Counted from the stretch's first letter, positions 21,743-33,900 are shown. The stretch: 64,000 nucleotides of DNA from Malaya genurostris (GCF_030247185.1 NC_080572.1:33154971-33218970), one strand, 5' to 3'. Made by a program: numbers and translations. Notes: a model not told the origin generated them from the sequence alone.

Positions 21743-23089
21743 TACAAATTGCAGATATTATTAAACAAGAACAAATCTTTAATAAATGCGACCTTCGAAC
21801 ATTGTATAAAAGTTGAAATAAAATTCTTTCGGAAAAAAAGATTTTTTTCATTAACTCAAATAACCATCCGAAAATCGTTACGAAAATAAAAATTTCACGT
21901 TTTTTTTAAACCGCTGTATCTCGAGAACGATAACTTTTAGTAAAATTTTGATTAACGTTTTTTTTTAATTTAGCGTTCTTTCATAAAATTTTGTTTAAAA
22001 ATAAATAAAAACAAACTTTCAAAAATTTACATTATTTTGAAAATATGTTACTTTTTCAAATATTATTTCTCCATTCTAGAAATTTGACAGTATTTTAATT
22101 TGGACTTCATTTATAACATATCAAAAAATAAAATAAAAATCCTTTTTTTGATATGTTTTAATTTTAAGTGTTCTTTTTAAAATAAAACCAAACAAAAAAT
22201 TTTTGTCAACAGTATTTAATATTTTTACATAGTCCTTATAATTACCTAAACCATTGCAGAAGTCACCAAATCGATCAGACTCACCATTTCTGAAACATAT
22301 ATTATTGAAAATGTTCAAGCGATTGTTGCTTAGTCCCCTTTCAAAAGTAAGGCTACAGTAAAATAGTTACTTCTGATGCAAATTGTCTCTTTTGATAATA
22401 AAGCCATTTTTTTAGCCAAATAAAAATATACAAGAAAAAATCGTCCTTCGATATCGTATGGAATTGCTCTTTCCTTAGATATTATTAGTAACACGTATAA
22501 GAAGTGTTGTAGTTGGAATACTTCTGTAACAGGCAGGAGGATTTTGTAATCGTTCCGGAACGTAGAGGAGCGTTTTGAAAGAACTCGGCGAATAGTCTAG
22601 TAGGTGGCAGTAGTGTTTCTAAGGTATAACAAACTTTAAATTTAAACAGGATTGAAAAATTTAGTTCGAGCCTGCACACCTAGAAATACTCGTATAAATT
22701 TACGCCGTCTGAGACCGACATATATGAGCGTAAAAAATAACTCAATTTTACAGTAAATATAACTTATATTTAATTCATTTTGACATACTTTTAAGTGCTT
22801 AAACATGTAAATTTACACGTTTCTATTATCTACAATCTACTTAGAAACCTGATACACTGAAGAAGAATGTAAGTTGCATTCGAAATACGTATCTGGAAGG
22901 TGACGTGTGATACTTACTGAAGGTGTATAGAGACGTGATATACTTATAGTAGAATTCAATGGTGTTAAAAAATCTTTATCCTATCATAAATATTCTACTA
23001 AACACTCAGACCCTGTTAATTAGTACATTATTTGGTTATTATCAAGACATAATTTGCTTCCAAATATCGAAAAATCAGAAAAAAAGAAA
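21743..23089. other. AT-rich intergenic DNA
   Basis: No supported gene. Poly-T and poly-A runs are common and I see no clear repeat boundary. Confidence 0.5.
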
Positions 23090-23325
23090 GTAACAAATGC
23101 AGAAAGCACATGAATAAGCAAATAAAGTACAGAAACAAGTGCAGAAAATACAGGACTAAGTACAGAAAGTGCACAGAATACAGGGACAGAGGCGGGAAGT
23201 ACAGAAATATATTAAAATAGGAAGGTACAGAAATAGGTATAGAAAGTATAAGGGGTACAAAGAGTACATAAGGTACAGGAATAAGTGCAGAAGGTACAGA
23301 AAGTATAAGAACTAGAACATATAGA
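23090..23325. repeat. Degenerate GTACAGAAA minisatellite
   Basis: The core RGTACAGAAA (with TGCAGAAA and GTATAGAAAGTA variants) recurs at irregular 10-30 bp spacing across the stretch. It lies directly before the LINE relic at 23333. Confidence 0.75.
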
Positions 23326-23332
23326 GCAGGAT

Positions 23333-24460
23333 GATTGTCTTTCAGACAAGCTCCGCCAACATTAGCGGTTGTATATAATTATTTGCACAACCTTTTGACA
23401 GAGAAGCGCATTCAGAATTAGCTACATGGATATCCTAAAAGGCTCATGCCTTAGTCCGCTCCTCTATTATTTTCATGTGAACGATATTGTCTATTAACCC
23501 CATACACTAAGACAATTGGCAGATCACAATGACAGCTGGCGTGGTTTCAGTTATGGGACCCAAAGCAGTTAATCTGCAAAAACCATTGCATCGTACCTTA
23601 GATAACTTGTCCGTTTGGCTTACCTGGGTATCGAATTCTCCGCAGAGAAAACAGACCTGGTCGTCTATTCAAGGAAACATGATCCCGCACAGCTTCAGCT
23701 TCATATGATGGGAAGAATGATCGCGTATGCTTTGACAATAAGATCTTATAAAATTGTACCAAACAATGATACTTTCGGTGATGGAATATAAATGCTGTGT
23801 GGGTCCAAACTGGTATATAATAATCAATGCATAGCAAGCCATGACCATTGTGGTGAGACAACTGCTCAAGGTTCAATAAATCATAGAACAACTTATTTGA
23901 GATTACACTACGGACTGCTGTACAGGTAAGAAGTGCATCATCCTGGGTGATTCCGTTTTCGTTGAGTAGTTAACTATTCACAAATGCCTTTGCTTTCGTT
24001 CCGCGCCAAACTCTCATATTATTAAATTAGAACGAATTCAGTATCGTTGCTTGCGTATCGCCTTAGGCTACACACATTCGACACATACAATGAGTCTTAA
24101 AGTTTTGGTGGGAGTTCTTCCATTGAAAGATCGCTTTTGGGAGCATTCCTCTCACTTGCTAATAAGATGTGAGTTTCTGCATCCCATGGTTATTAATAAC
24201 TTCGAAAGGATAGTCGAGCTTCAATCTCAAACAAGATTTTTTTTTGACACATCAAAGCAGCGGTAAGTACGTGGAATCCCGGATCACCTACGCTCGATAG
24301 AAATCCCAAAAATATTTTCAAGTAAGTTCAGCATATTGACAATTAGGAAATTTTTTTTAAATATTTATTTTATATCCAAGCCATTATTTCCTCTTCACAG
24401 ATAGTCTGAGCGTAATTGAAGCCATTCGCTCAAACAAGGCTGGCAAGAACGAACTCTTTG
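23333..24460 (+). pseudogene. Decayed copy of the 11.5-kb LINE family (RT to RNase H)
   Basis: Nucleotide blocks match the young LINE in order: 23338 matches 12848 (CAGACAAGCTCC), 23990-24240 matches 13480-13725 and encodes RIALGYTHSTHTMSLKVL and GVLPLKDRFWEHSS, and 24245-24330 matches 13830-13915. The last piece (ATTATTTCCTCTTCACAGAT, 24383-24455) matches the RNase H region. Deletions and a foreign stretch (about 23790-23985) separate the blocks. Confidence 0.9.
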
Positions 24461-24897
24461 TCCACAATACTCACAACCCCGAACTTCACAAGTGATTTTT
24501 TGTATCAGCGAAACTTAATTACGAATTTTCACCCAAAGTAATATCGCTGAAGAGATAATCAAAAGGGAGTAAAGTGATTCGTGCAAGATTCTATTATTAT
24601 ATTTTTGGCAATAATAAAATCTCCACTGAATAAATTCGAAACTGAATCGCAACTGATACATAATGACGCAACTGAGACATACGAAGCACGTAGGGTGGTC
24701 AATATGAACAACAATATTTTTTTCCATATTCAAAATAGTGATTATAGCGAGAAAAGATTTTAATTCCAGCTAGTTGATTAGGGCATATTCAGTAGTGCTC
24801 TAGTTCTAGATGCATAATTTATGTCAGTTTAAAAAATTTAAATCTGAATATTATAATAATGAAAACTGGCAGCCCCAGTTGTGTTTTAAATATAGAA

Positions 24898-25955
24898 AAA
24901 CCCTTCTTAATCCACCTAGTGGTGTGACAATGCCTTTCTCTTCTTTCATAACAGTCTCATGAAAATATATTTCATACTTATATCAAATAATTTCGGATAC
25001 TAATTTTGGCTTATTTTTGACACCAATTGATTCAGAATGATTCGAGTAGTTCACAAAAGCATGCTTCAGTGTTTATGTCACACAGTCAGCATCATTTTTT
25101 CAAACTAGTGCTTGACATTTGCGTTGCCTATTGGTATGAGAACAGTGATGCTAATCTAAAAAAAGCCTTCTTAATTGCATGAAACGTCGAGATTTAGTGT
25201 CATCTCGAAAACAATTTTTTGAAAAAGTCGACTTTTTGGGACTTAGAAAAAATATGAAAATTTTTCAAAGTCCCAGAAAGTTGATTTTTTCAAAAAAATT
25301 TTTTTTGAGATGACACTAAATTTCGATGTTTCATGCAGTTTTAAGAGTTTCGGCATCAAACAAAATTTTCGATTTTGGAAATTTCATGTACTCCCCCCTA
25401 TGGTGCTTTTTCAAGATCGAAAATTGTCAAACCTTTACCACCGGGCAGCACCCCTTAAGCATGTCCGATTTAGGTCAAATTTTGCATGAAGGCTTTTTTC
25501 GAGGTGCTTAAATTTTTGAGTACTAGAACTTAACGAAAATAGAGGTGATCCCAAAATTTTGGCACCCTTATATATATAAGAGCGGTAATAATCAACGTGT
25601 TTTGTCGGTTACGTCACTTATACCATCATATATCTGGAACCAAAAGTCACAACCATTTGATCTTCGAACTTGAACAATGGCCCGACAGTAGCTTTCAAAC
25701 GAGCCCAAGTTTGTTAAAATCGGATCAGCCATCTCTGAGAAAATTGAGCGCGTTCAAATACAACGCTTATTGTCGGTTACGTCACTTATACAATCATATC
25801 TCCGGAACCAAAAGTCACAGCCATTTGATCTTCGAAGTTGATCAATGGCCCGACAGTAGATTTCAAACGAGCCCAAGTTTGTTCAAATCGGTTCAGCCAT
25901 CTCTGAGAAAATTGAGCGCGTTAAAATATCTTCGAAATGTGCACACACATGCACA

Positions 25956-26013
<58 letters not shown>

Positions 26014-26130
26014 TTTTCCGATCTCGACGAACTGAGTCGAATGGTATATAACACTATGGGTCTCCGAGGCTCCGTTCGAAAGTCGGTTTTTCCAGCAATT
26101 CTAATACCTTTCTATAGAGAAAGGCAAAAA
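24898..26130 (+). repeat. Abundant modular repeat, complete 1233-bp copy with palindrome
   Basis: It begins AAACCCTTCTTAATCCACC and ends GAGAAAGGCAAAAA, flanked by TAGAA at 24893-24897 and 26131-26135. Order inside: 5' hairpin zone (CCACCTAGTGG), spacer, a 160-bp palindrome (25177-25336), two near-identical modules (about 25600-25760 and 25761-25925), a CA microsatellite (25941-26008), the GACGAACTGAGTCGAATGG block, and the 3' hairpin CCTTTCTATAGAGAAAGG. A long frame through the modules reflects the repeat, not a gene. Confidence 0.9.
25177..25336. repeat. 160-bp palindrome within the modular repeat
   Basis: The left arm GCATGAAACGTCGAGATTTA and the complement of the right arm GCATGAAACATCGAAATTTA match over most of about 75 bp, through GTGTCATCTCGAAAA and AAAGTC. 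It could form a cruciform or a long hairpin RNA. Confidence 0.9.
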
Positions 26131-26404
26131 TAGAACTACAGCGTAAATTTGACAGAAGAACTGGTCGAATAAATAAAACAAAAACGGCTTGCTGAGGGCA
26201 TATTCAGTAGTGTTCTAGTTCTAGATACATAATTTATGTCAGTTACAAAATTTAAATCTGTATTTAATAATAAGAAAAACTGGCAGCCCCAGCAGTGTTT
26301 TACTCGCGTTTCAAATACACAAAAAATAGAACGGCATCGTAGACCAGTTTTAAATTTGACAGAAGAACTGGTCGAATAAATAAAACTAGAACGGCTTGCT
26401 GGGG

Positions 26405-26552
26405 ATACGTTTGTTCCAGTTTCTGTTCTATTATAGATCTTCCCTATAGAACTCCTAGCTGCTAAATTTGCTCTGAGGACACGTTTGTTGCAGTTTCAAT
26501 TCTATTATGAATCTTCCATATGAAAATTCCAGCTGCTGAATTTGCTCTTACA
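26405..26552. repeat. Tandem duplication of about 75 bp
   Basis: Two adjacent units share CAGTTTC-GTTCTATTAT, ATCTTCC and AGCTGCT-AATTTGCTCT. This is a local duplication with about 85 percent identity by eye. Confidence 0.65.
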
Positions 26553-27751
26553 CTACACTAAGGTTTCTTTTTACACGGGGGTTACGCACCGTGTAAAAAA
26601 ATCCGTTTAAAATATTACCTTGTTAATTGCTGAAACCGTGCAAAAAACCGCGTGGAAAATTTGACGTAATAATTCCAAAAACCGTATATTTGAGTATTTG
26701 TTTGTTTTGTTTTTGATAAAATGTAACTGTTTTTTCACAATAAAAACGGAAATCTAAAAACCAGCCTGAGGTTCAGAACAAATTGGCTCAAAAGGCACGT
26801 TCCCCTTGATATAGACACATTGGATGACAAATTAAAATTAGAACACTTAGGAAACACGTTGTACGATAATCAAAATAATCTAAATGGCTCATGCCTTGTG
26901 TTTAATAAATTCGGTTTTTAAAAGAACGACAATACGTACAATTTAGAACGTTCGACTAAAGAAGTACCCATAAACACTTTGATTGCAAATAAAGCTTGAG
27001 AATAAGTTCTTTTCAATTCCAAAGTTGCGAAGTGTAGTAAACACTAACGATCTTAATAGTCATTTTTTTAATTAAACTGAGTGGGAAGACATGTGTATTG
27101 GATGAAGATCTATGCACGCAGCAACAGCATTAAAGGGGAAGAATTCATATGAATATGAATATGAATATGAATATGAATCAAATTAGAAAAGGTATTACTA
27201 TGTGTCATGCTGAAGCAACTCATTTCATCGGCGTAAATCATAATACTACTAGAGTTATATTTTTCAAATGGGTATAAAATACTGTACTGCTCGATATGAT
27301 GAAGAGTTGAAGAGATTAGTGACGATGCTGACATCATACACCACAACTGAGCAAAAGAGACGTTGTCTTGTAATTTACAACAGGGACTGAAGATCTGAAG
27401 ACTGATTAATCATTTTTATGGGACGACAGTCAATGATCTCGTGAATTGTTGAGTGAATGATTTTAGTTAACTTTTAAACTTTAAATTAGCTTTAATAATC
27501 GTTTTCTTACAGACAACCTGTTACCTTTTAAAAATTTTCCTCAAAAAACAAATGACAGTGCTTTTTAAAATCTCATCAGAAACCGTGTTAATTGCGAAAA
27601 CCGCGTAAATAAAAACCGTGGTAGTTTCGAAATCCGTGTATAGAAAAACCGTGCGAAAAAATACCGTGGAAAAAGATTAAGATTAAGCCCAATAAAACGC
27701 TATTTAGTATGTATTTGATTCATAAAAGTAATAGAAGCGCAGCATTGTCGG
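26553..27751. other. AT-rich DNA with MITE remnants and a GAATAT array
   Basis: CACTAAGGTTTCTTTTTACACGG (26572) and ACCGTG/CCGCGT-rich stretches at 26590-26700 and 27590-27675 resemble halves of a TA-flanked MITE pulled apart by later sequence. A perfect (GAATAT)n run lies at 27146-27178. No gene seen. Confidence 0.4.
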
Positions 27752-27753
27752 TA

Positions 27754-27913
27754 GAGTGACTATAATCAGAGTGACGACAGCTGTTCGTTTGAAATGACAG
27801 CTACCAGTTCCAAACGAGCAAACGACCTGTCAATTTAATGTAAAGCTAATGGAATGTTTTGAATTGTTGCCAACATTACGGATGAGAAATCGTCACTCTG
27901 GTTATAGGCACTC
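27754..27913. mobile_element. TA-flanked MITE (GAGTGACTATAATCAGAGTG), 160 bp
   Basis: TA duplications at 27752-27753 and 27914-27915. TIRs GAGTGACTATAATCAGAGTG and complement GAGTGCCTATAACCAGAGTG continue into ACGA. No coding capacity. Confidence 0.9.
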
Positions 27914-28042
27914 TAATTGTCGGCATATCTGAAACTCTCAAACGCTGCGCCTGCTTCGTTTGAATGGGCGAAACGATTACCAGCTATTCTATTGCTTTTG
28001 CGTACGATATTCAAGTTTGTGATTGTTTTTTTTTTGGTTTTA

Positions 28043-28371
28043 AACCATTTCGAGGTTAATTTTAACTTTTGGTTGAAATCTGACACTCGAGCGGTTATTT
28101 TAATGTTGTCAAAAATAACCCTGCTCGAAAGCATGGTCATTTTTGACAGATCGATGGTAATTTTTCAACACTGAAAACAAATTTTGCAAAGAAAATTCTA
28201 ATATCAATTCTTTAGTTAAAATTATTTCCAGTGCAAAATCAACCCAAATAACTTTCCATCCGTCAAACTTTGAAATGGGCCGTAGTTTTAGTTAAATTTA
28301 ACTACTCGACATAAAATAACCGCTCAGCTGTCAGATTTGAACCAAAAGTTAAAATTATCCGCGAAATGGTT
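28043..28371. mobile_element. Long-TIR MITE (AACCATTTCG), about 329 bp
   Basis: The left arm AACCATTTCGAGGTTAATTT and the complement of the right arm AACCATTTCGCGGATAATTT match over about 65 bp, including TAACTTTTGGTT and GAGCGGTTATTTTA. The target duplication is not clear. Confidence 0.82.
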
Positions 28372-28748
28372 CACAGCCTTAATAATGTTTTCACTGTCAT
28401 TATAACTATTATTAATCACATCACTCGCTGCTTTTAATTGTGATATTACTCCACCACCATAGTACCAGTTTCTGATAATCGGTGAATTTATTCATCATGT
28501 ATTCATGTACAAATGGTTGAGATATAACGGCTATGAAAATTTAGTTCCCAAAAATTTTCTTTTCGAGAATCATATCATAACAATATTATAACAATGTGCG
28601 AACATTTTTCTTAAATATCTTCGAGGCGAATGTTCGCTAATGAACTTTTCATAACTGATTTTTTACCATGAAAAATCAGTTTCAGTGGAAATTGTGTTTG
28701 CATAAAAAACGGTAGTGAACATTTCTCCAGTGATTTTTTGATTGAAGA

Positions 28749-29615
28749 TTTTTGCCTTTCCCTTATAGAAAGGCTATGCAATCACTGTTCAAACACTGAA
28801 AACCGACTTTTTAACTGAGGCCCGGAGCATGGAATGTCATATACAATTCGACGAACTGAACGATTTTCCCATAGACTGCTTAGCTGATTTTTTCAACTAT
28901 GATTCAAGTTAAAAGACTTTTAGTCCCCTAGGTTGCTATTGAATTTCATCTGGATCCGACTTCCGGTTCGGGAGTTACGGGGTAAAACGTGCAAAATGAA
29001 CTAAAAACGTGCGATCAATTATTTCAGTGACCGCTCATCCAATTTTCACAAGCAAAGGTCTTACAACCCCATATAACCCTACTAAATTTCATCTGGGTAC
29101 GACTTCCGGTTCTGGAATTACAGACAGATACGTATAAAAATTTCATTTTGAGGGGCATGCTTTCATACATTACACTGAAATATTCAATCAAATACATTCA
29201 ATTAACCGTATAATTCTTGAAATGGACAAATTTGGTGAGTTGATGACCCAATACATTGATTTTGGGTATACCGGATTTTCATTTCAAATTCCGGAAGTAT
29301 CGAAAATGATCGTGTACTCCAAACCGGAAATCACTCCAATTTCTTAGAAGCAGATGAACCGATTTTCATAATCTTAGATTCGAATGAAAAGTCTCTTGAC
29401 CCCATAGCCTGTTATTATATTTGATCCAGATCGAACTTTCGGCTCGGAAGCAACAGGGTAAAATGTGCAAAAAAAGATAAAAAATGTACTCGATTTTCTT
29501 GGAGACCGGTCAACCGTTTTTGTCTTGAATTGCCATGGGGCACCTTTTCAAGATTTACTCTCTGAGAGAGTGTTGAGTGTTGATCGCGAATATTTCTTGT
29601 TGTATATAATGTATG
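28749..29615 (-). repeat. Modular repeat copy, minus strand, 5' end not found
   Basis: It starts with the complement of the 3' hairpin (TTTTGCCTTTCCCTTATAGA) and runs through two or more modules with ATCCGACTTCCGGTTCGGG and GGTACGACTTCCGGTTCTG. The boundary near 29530-29620 is uncertain. Confidence 0.75.
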
Positions 29616-29620
29616 AACAT

Positions 29621-30497
29621 CATAGAAAGGTTATGCAATCACTGTGAAATCCGATTTTTGAACCGAGGTCCGTAGGGTCGAGTCATGTGCCATTCGACTC
29701 AGTTCGTGGAGTACGCAAAATGTCTGTTTGTGTATATGTGTGTGTAAGTATGTATGTAAAATTTTTTTGAACTAACTTTTCTCAGAGATGGCTGGACCGA
29801 TTTTCACAAACTTGGATTCAAATAAAAAGTCTTGTGATCTCATACTAAATTCCTGAATTATGTTTGGGTAGGACTTCCGGTTCCAGAGTTATGAGGTGTT
29901 GTTATCAAAGATGGCATGACCGATTTTTAAAAACTGAAATTTAAATGAACGGTTGTATGATGTTATATATAACTTCTGAACTTCATCTGGATTCGACTTC
30001 CGGTTTCGGAATTATAGGGTAAAGTGAGTTAAAATTTTTATACTATCACTTAAAGGGGCGAAACAAAACACTTGCAAAAATTCTAAATCGACATCAAAAC
30101 TGCTTAAATCGGTAGTCATTATCAATACACGGCCAAAAAAACTGATTCCGCAATCATTGTTCCCGGATTCCGATTCCAGAGGCACCGAAAATAGTGGTTA
30201 TTTTTTCCCAAATGAATCTCACTCACTTTTCTCAGCGGTGGTTTAACCGATTTTCATAAACTTTGATTCAATTGTAAGGTCCTGTAGTCCGATATAGAAT
30301 CCCTGAATTTCATCTGGATCCGACTTCCGGTTCCGGAATTATAGGTAGTCATTATCAGTAGACGGTCAAACAAAGCGATCCCGGTTATTCCTTCAAGAAT
30401 CGAAGAAAATTATTTTGAAGAATTACACAGTATTATATATGATAGTATGATTGATATTAAAAAGGCATCATTGCACTACTAGTTGGAATAAAACAGG
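29621..30497 (-). repeat. Modular repeat copy, minus strand, near full length
   Basis: It starts CATAGAAAGGTTATGCAATC, continues with GGTCCGTAGGGTCGAG and a GTGTATATGTGTGTG run and several CTTCCGGTTCCGG modules, and ends with the complement of the family 5' end (GCATCATTGCACTACTAG, TGGAATAAAACAGG). Its 5' part resembles the copy at 56738. Confidence 0.8.
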
Positions 30498-30516
30498 TAT
30501 TGTGTCTGAGCCAGTT

Positions 30517-30669
30517 TTTTTTTGTTTCAATTATAGAGGCTTTAACATTAATGTCATTCGCCTCTTCGGGCCAGAAAAACTTTCTGACCCTATGTGCGGG
30601 GTTGGGAATCGAACCCAGGCGGGCGGCGTGAAAGGCATCGACTTACCCATCACGCTATACCCGTCCCCC
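30517..30669 (-). mobile_element. tRNA-derived SINE with 13-bp target duplication
   Basis: On the minus strand it starts GGGGGACGGGTATAGCGTG, with an A-box-like GCGTGATGGGTAAGTC, a B box GGTTCGATTCC (complement of 30605-30615), and ends in an A-rich tail (poly-T at 30515-30523 on the plus strand). GTCTGAGCCAGTT flanks it at 30504-30516 and 30670-30682. The internal boxes imply RNA polymerase III transcription. A diverged copy is at 50241-50362. Confidence 0.92.
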
Positions 30670-30682
30670 GTCTGAGCCAGTT

Positions 30683-30850
30683 GTCGTATGTTCGAGCCCC
30701 GACATGGAAGGGTTCTTAGTGTCAGTGGGATCCATAGTACTAGCCATGCAATGATTCTGTACACTAAGAATCGGATACGAAGTCTGTTGAAACAGGAAGG
30801 CCAAATTCCATAAAAGGAACGTAATGCCAAGACTTTGCTTTGCTTTGTGT
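30683..30850 (+). mobile_element. Second SINE-like element, target of the first
   Basis: GTTGTCGTATGTTCGAGCCCC contains a B-box-like GTTCGAGCCCC, followed by GACATGGAAGGGTTCTTAGTG and a tail ending CAAGACTTTGCTTTGCTTTG. A related piece is at 63476-63530. The part before the inserted SINE cannot be separated from the neighbouring modular repeat. Confidence 0.55.
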
Positions 30851-33638
30851 CTGAGAACTTCACTTGTAAAAAAATTCGTTCGTGCGATTTTATAAAACTG
30901 AATCTACCAGTGGAAATGAACGATGCTACGGTCAATCACCTTGTGAGATGTGTTTACTAGGATAGTTTAATTAATGAAACATTTCCAAAGATAGGAGAAG
31001 GTTAGTAAGTTCAAAGTTCATTTCACATGAATGGCTTTAATCTGTGAAAAATATACCCAGCTTTTTACACTGACGCGTAAAATTGCATGTTCCAGTCCAG
31101 GATGCATAAAACACGTGTTAAATTAACTATTAAATGTGTCATTTTTTAAACTGCCCTATGTCGGTATAAAAAAAACATGGTATATACGATTTTGCTAACT
31201 AATTGAAGAATTAACAACTGTTTTAGATAACTCTAAGCATCTTATATCGAGGGATTGCTTTCTTTCATCATCACAATAAAAAATGTAGGATCTATTCAAT
31301 TCTAAAAATTGATATACACAAATAAACATATTTTGTGAATTTACACCTAATTTCATGCACATATTTGGAGCAGGAAATTAAACATAAAGTACGTTTCAAT
31401 ATAATTTAAACGCAAAACTAAGCGTTATTTGAAAGATGCAGATCTATTCCTTGAAAATTCAATGCAATCCAATCCAATCTCCGATTACATTGATGATGGT
31501 TTTCAATCAAAATTTTGATTAAACCGATATCGATTCCACGTTACTATTGATTCAAATGTCGTGTAGATTTAATAATTCCTTTCTGTGTTTTTTCCACTCT
31601 CTTTACGGAAATTTGGTCCATTTTGCTCCGATCAATACCAATTTTAATGGATTGAACATAACTCTTTCTTGTCTAGGCCAAACGCCAGTTGCCAGCTCAT
31701 CAACTTGATCTATAACGTTTCTGTCATCACTCTTAAGTGTTTTTTTTTCATTTTCGTATTGTCTAATGCTAGGTCTAACTGTCTAACCTTTTCTACCACA
31801 CGTGATAGGACCTTCACAATAAGTGGTTCTGTTCACAAGTGCAAGCTTTTCAATGGAGAAACCAAACACTTCACTTGCATCTCCAAAGGGATGCTCGGTA
31901 GAAGCATTTTACTTTATGGGTTTTGAGGTTTCAGCCGGGCTCCTTCTCATTTCATTTTCTCGTACGCTTTCTGGTATCCTGTGAGATAAACCTGCAGCCC
32001 TTTACGAATAGGCTTTTTGCTGCGGTTTAATACAGTCCGAAGAGATCTATTGCGCGGAAATGCCTCATAGCGGTTGTTCTGTACGCGTCAGGCGACAAAA
32101 ACTCGGTGCTAAATACCGGCCATGGAATGCTCTACAGTACAAGAAGAATGGCGTTGCTGGGTTTTTGAATGCAGCTGATGTCCACCACCATATAAGCGGA
32201 TAGTACACAAATGAAATAGTGCCGCCAATGCTAAACTGGGCAGAAGGCCATTAGATGAGATGCGTAAATCCGCTTACTGATATACAAGGCAATGCAATGA
32301 GTTGAGCTTACTACTACTGCAAGTGTCGTTCATCAAATGATGAGCTTGGTCACATTTTAGCACCGATGATGTAAGTCTCTTTTGGTTTACTTAGTATTTT
32401 TCCTTCTCGAATTTTGTTGTTTCGTCTAAATGGATTAGAGATTTCAATTAAAAATATTAATATAATTAATAATTATGATCCAATCGTTCAAGACAAATGA
32501 TAAAAGCCAGGACAGTCAATTGCAGCGTGTCTCCAAACGAAAATCCCAAATCGTACTACTTCTCATAATGTTAGTCCAAATGTGCACTTTCGCTCTTTGC
32601 ATCTGCAGTTACTTTTGTTCACCCGTTTACTACATTTTAATAATAATAAAATTTTACGACATTAGGGAGTCACGTTTTTCCCTATTCCGCAAATACAACA
32701 TCCAGAAGCAAGTAGCTTGAGAGACGTACACAAAACAGTCTATCGCTGGACGGGTGTGAAATTGCATTCATTCTAACCGAAAGTGAACTTGAGCGAATCC
32801 AAGCGAAAGAGTTCTGAACCGACCGAACCCAATGATGTGGCCCTTTCGGCTGTCATGAGGATTGGCTCAGTTCCCGAACTTTTAAACGGAATGTTTACAT
32901 GCATGCTCTATAGTAATTCCTGTTTGTGCTACCTCAGATCATGCTCTCCTTCCTCCTGGTAAGGGATGCTGATGCGAAATTTTACTTTTTCTCCGCCAAA
33001 TGGTGGTCTACAGTTCGCGAACAGTTTTTTTCAACCCTCTTTTTCGCTTTTCAGTTAATATTTTGCTATCCTCTTAGCAAATTGGATTTAGAGCTGCACA
33101 CTATCCTTTCCTTTATAGTAGTGAAATGGGTGACGCGGAGCGTCTGGGGAAATGTGTATCATACAACAATTAAGTATTATTTTTCATCGTTTATTCTTGT
33201 TTCCGGTGGGAGCTGGAGCTTCTCTGTGGTACGTTGGAGATAGCTTCGCTTATGGAGTTTAGCCATTTTCGTTCATTACTCGGTTGGTTCCGTTATTTGT
33301 TGGGTTGAGTGCTAGACAATGTTTGTTAAACATCATAGCAAATCATAGTATTATAGGATAGAGCTAGTCATTTGCGGGTGATTTTGAAATATAAGGATGT
33401 TTGATATGTTAGACGTATCAGACAAGTAACTGAATTTCCACTACTCAAAAGTTTTATTCTGTGACACTCCCCCGAGCCGACAAATATCTGCGTATTGACT
33501 CAACTATGTTTAGTATTGTATTAGTATTTTGATTTTACCTAAAATTCCATTGACAATTTCTCCTGAGTTTTTGCCAAAAATCTTTTTGAATAAGTTTGGA
33601 TACTCGCCTACTACATGATGGCCAAGGCCGGTGGAACA
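30851..33638. other. Intergenic DNA without recognised genes
   Basis: Several short open frames exist (31669-31926, 32475-32720, 32926-33243). The second begins with an ATG and encodes a basic stretch followed by a hydrophobic segment (IVLLLIMLVQMCTFALCICS) that could be a membrane anchor, but I see no good splice donor and no family. 31900-32300 is somewhat GC-richer and unrecognised. Confidence 0.4.
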
Positions 33639-33900
33639 GGTAGGTACTACCATAAATCAAATAAACATAGATTTCCCAGTGTAATAGTAATGTAGTTGAG
33701 CAACCCGTGACACCAAAAGCACCGTCTGGTGGAGAATGGGTGCGTAAATGCTCCTAAAATGCATGCAAAAAGTTGCCTGCGCATTCAACACAACCACAGT
33801 AGCTAATGGAAAAAAGTACACCCGTTTGTCACTAGAGGTGCTGTTAGTGTCACCGTACAGTGAGAAAGCTATGTTTATTTGATTTATGGTACTACCTACC
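33639..33900. mobile_element. MITE with about 47-bp TIRs (GGTAGGTACTACC)
   Basis: The left end GGTAGGTACTACCATAAATC and the complement of the right end GGTAGGTAGTACCATAAATC continue through AAATAAACATAG. 262 bp, non-coding. The target duplication is not obvious. Confidence 0.85.

Larger units (their letters stand above)
24781..26400. repeat. About 197-bp tandem repeat units, one split by a modular repeat
   Basis: 24781-24892 and 26199-26310 are copies of one unit (GGGCATATTCAGTAGTG, later AAAACTGGCAGCCCCAG). 26150-26196 and 26347-26393 are copies of its other part (AATTTGACAGAAGAACTGG). Together they show a short tandem array interrupted by the insertion at 24898-26130. Confidence 0.8.

Noticed and set aside
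25600..25925. CRISPR-like direct repeats
   Set aside because: Only two long near-identical modules without spacers, in a eukaryotic dispersed repeat.
24898..26130. Helitron
   Set aside because: A 3' hairpin is present, but the end is not CTRR and the flanks suggest a 5-bp duplication rather than A/T insertion.
25597..26133. 178-residue frame with repeated RLRHLYHHISGTKSH blocks
   Set aside because: It is two modules of the dispersed repeat plus a CA run, not a gene; other copies are not open.
30600..30669. True tRNA gene
   Set aside because: A and B boxes are present, but there is no cloverleaf closing stem, and a tail and target duplication show a SINE.
30531..30935. 134-residue minus-strand frame
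   Set aside because: It reads through a SINE and its neighbour; composition and boundaries follow the repeats.
33639..33900. 8-bp or TA target duplication for this MITE
   Set aside because: Flanks GTGGAACA and CGAAAATT do not match; class left open.
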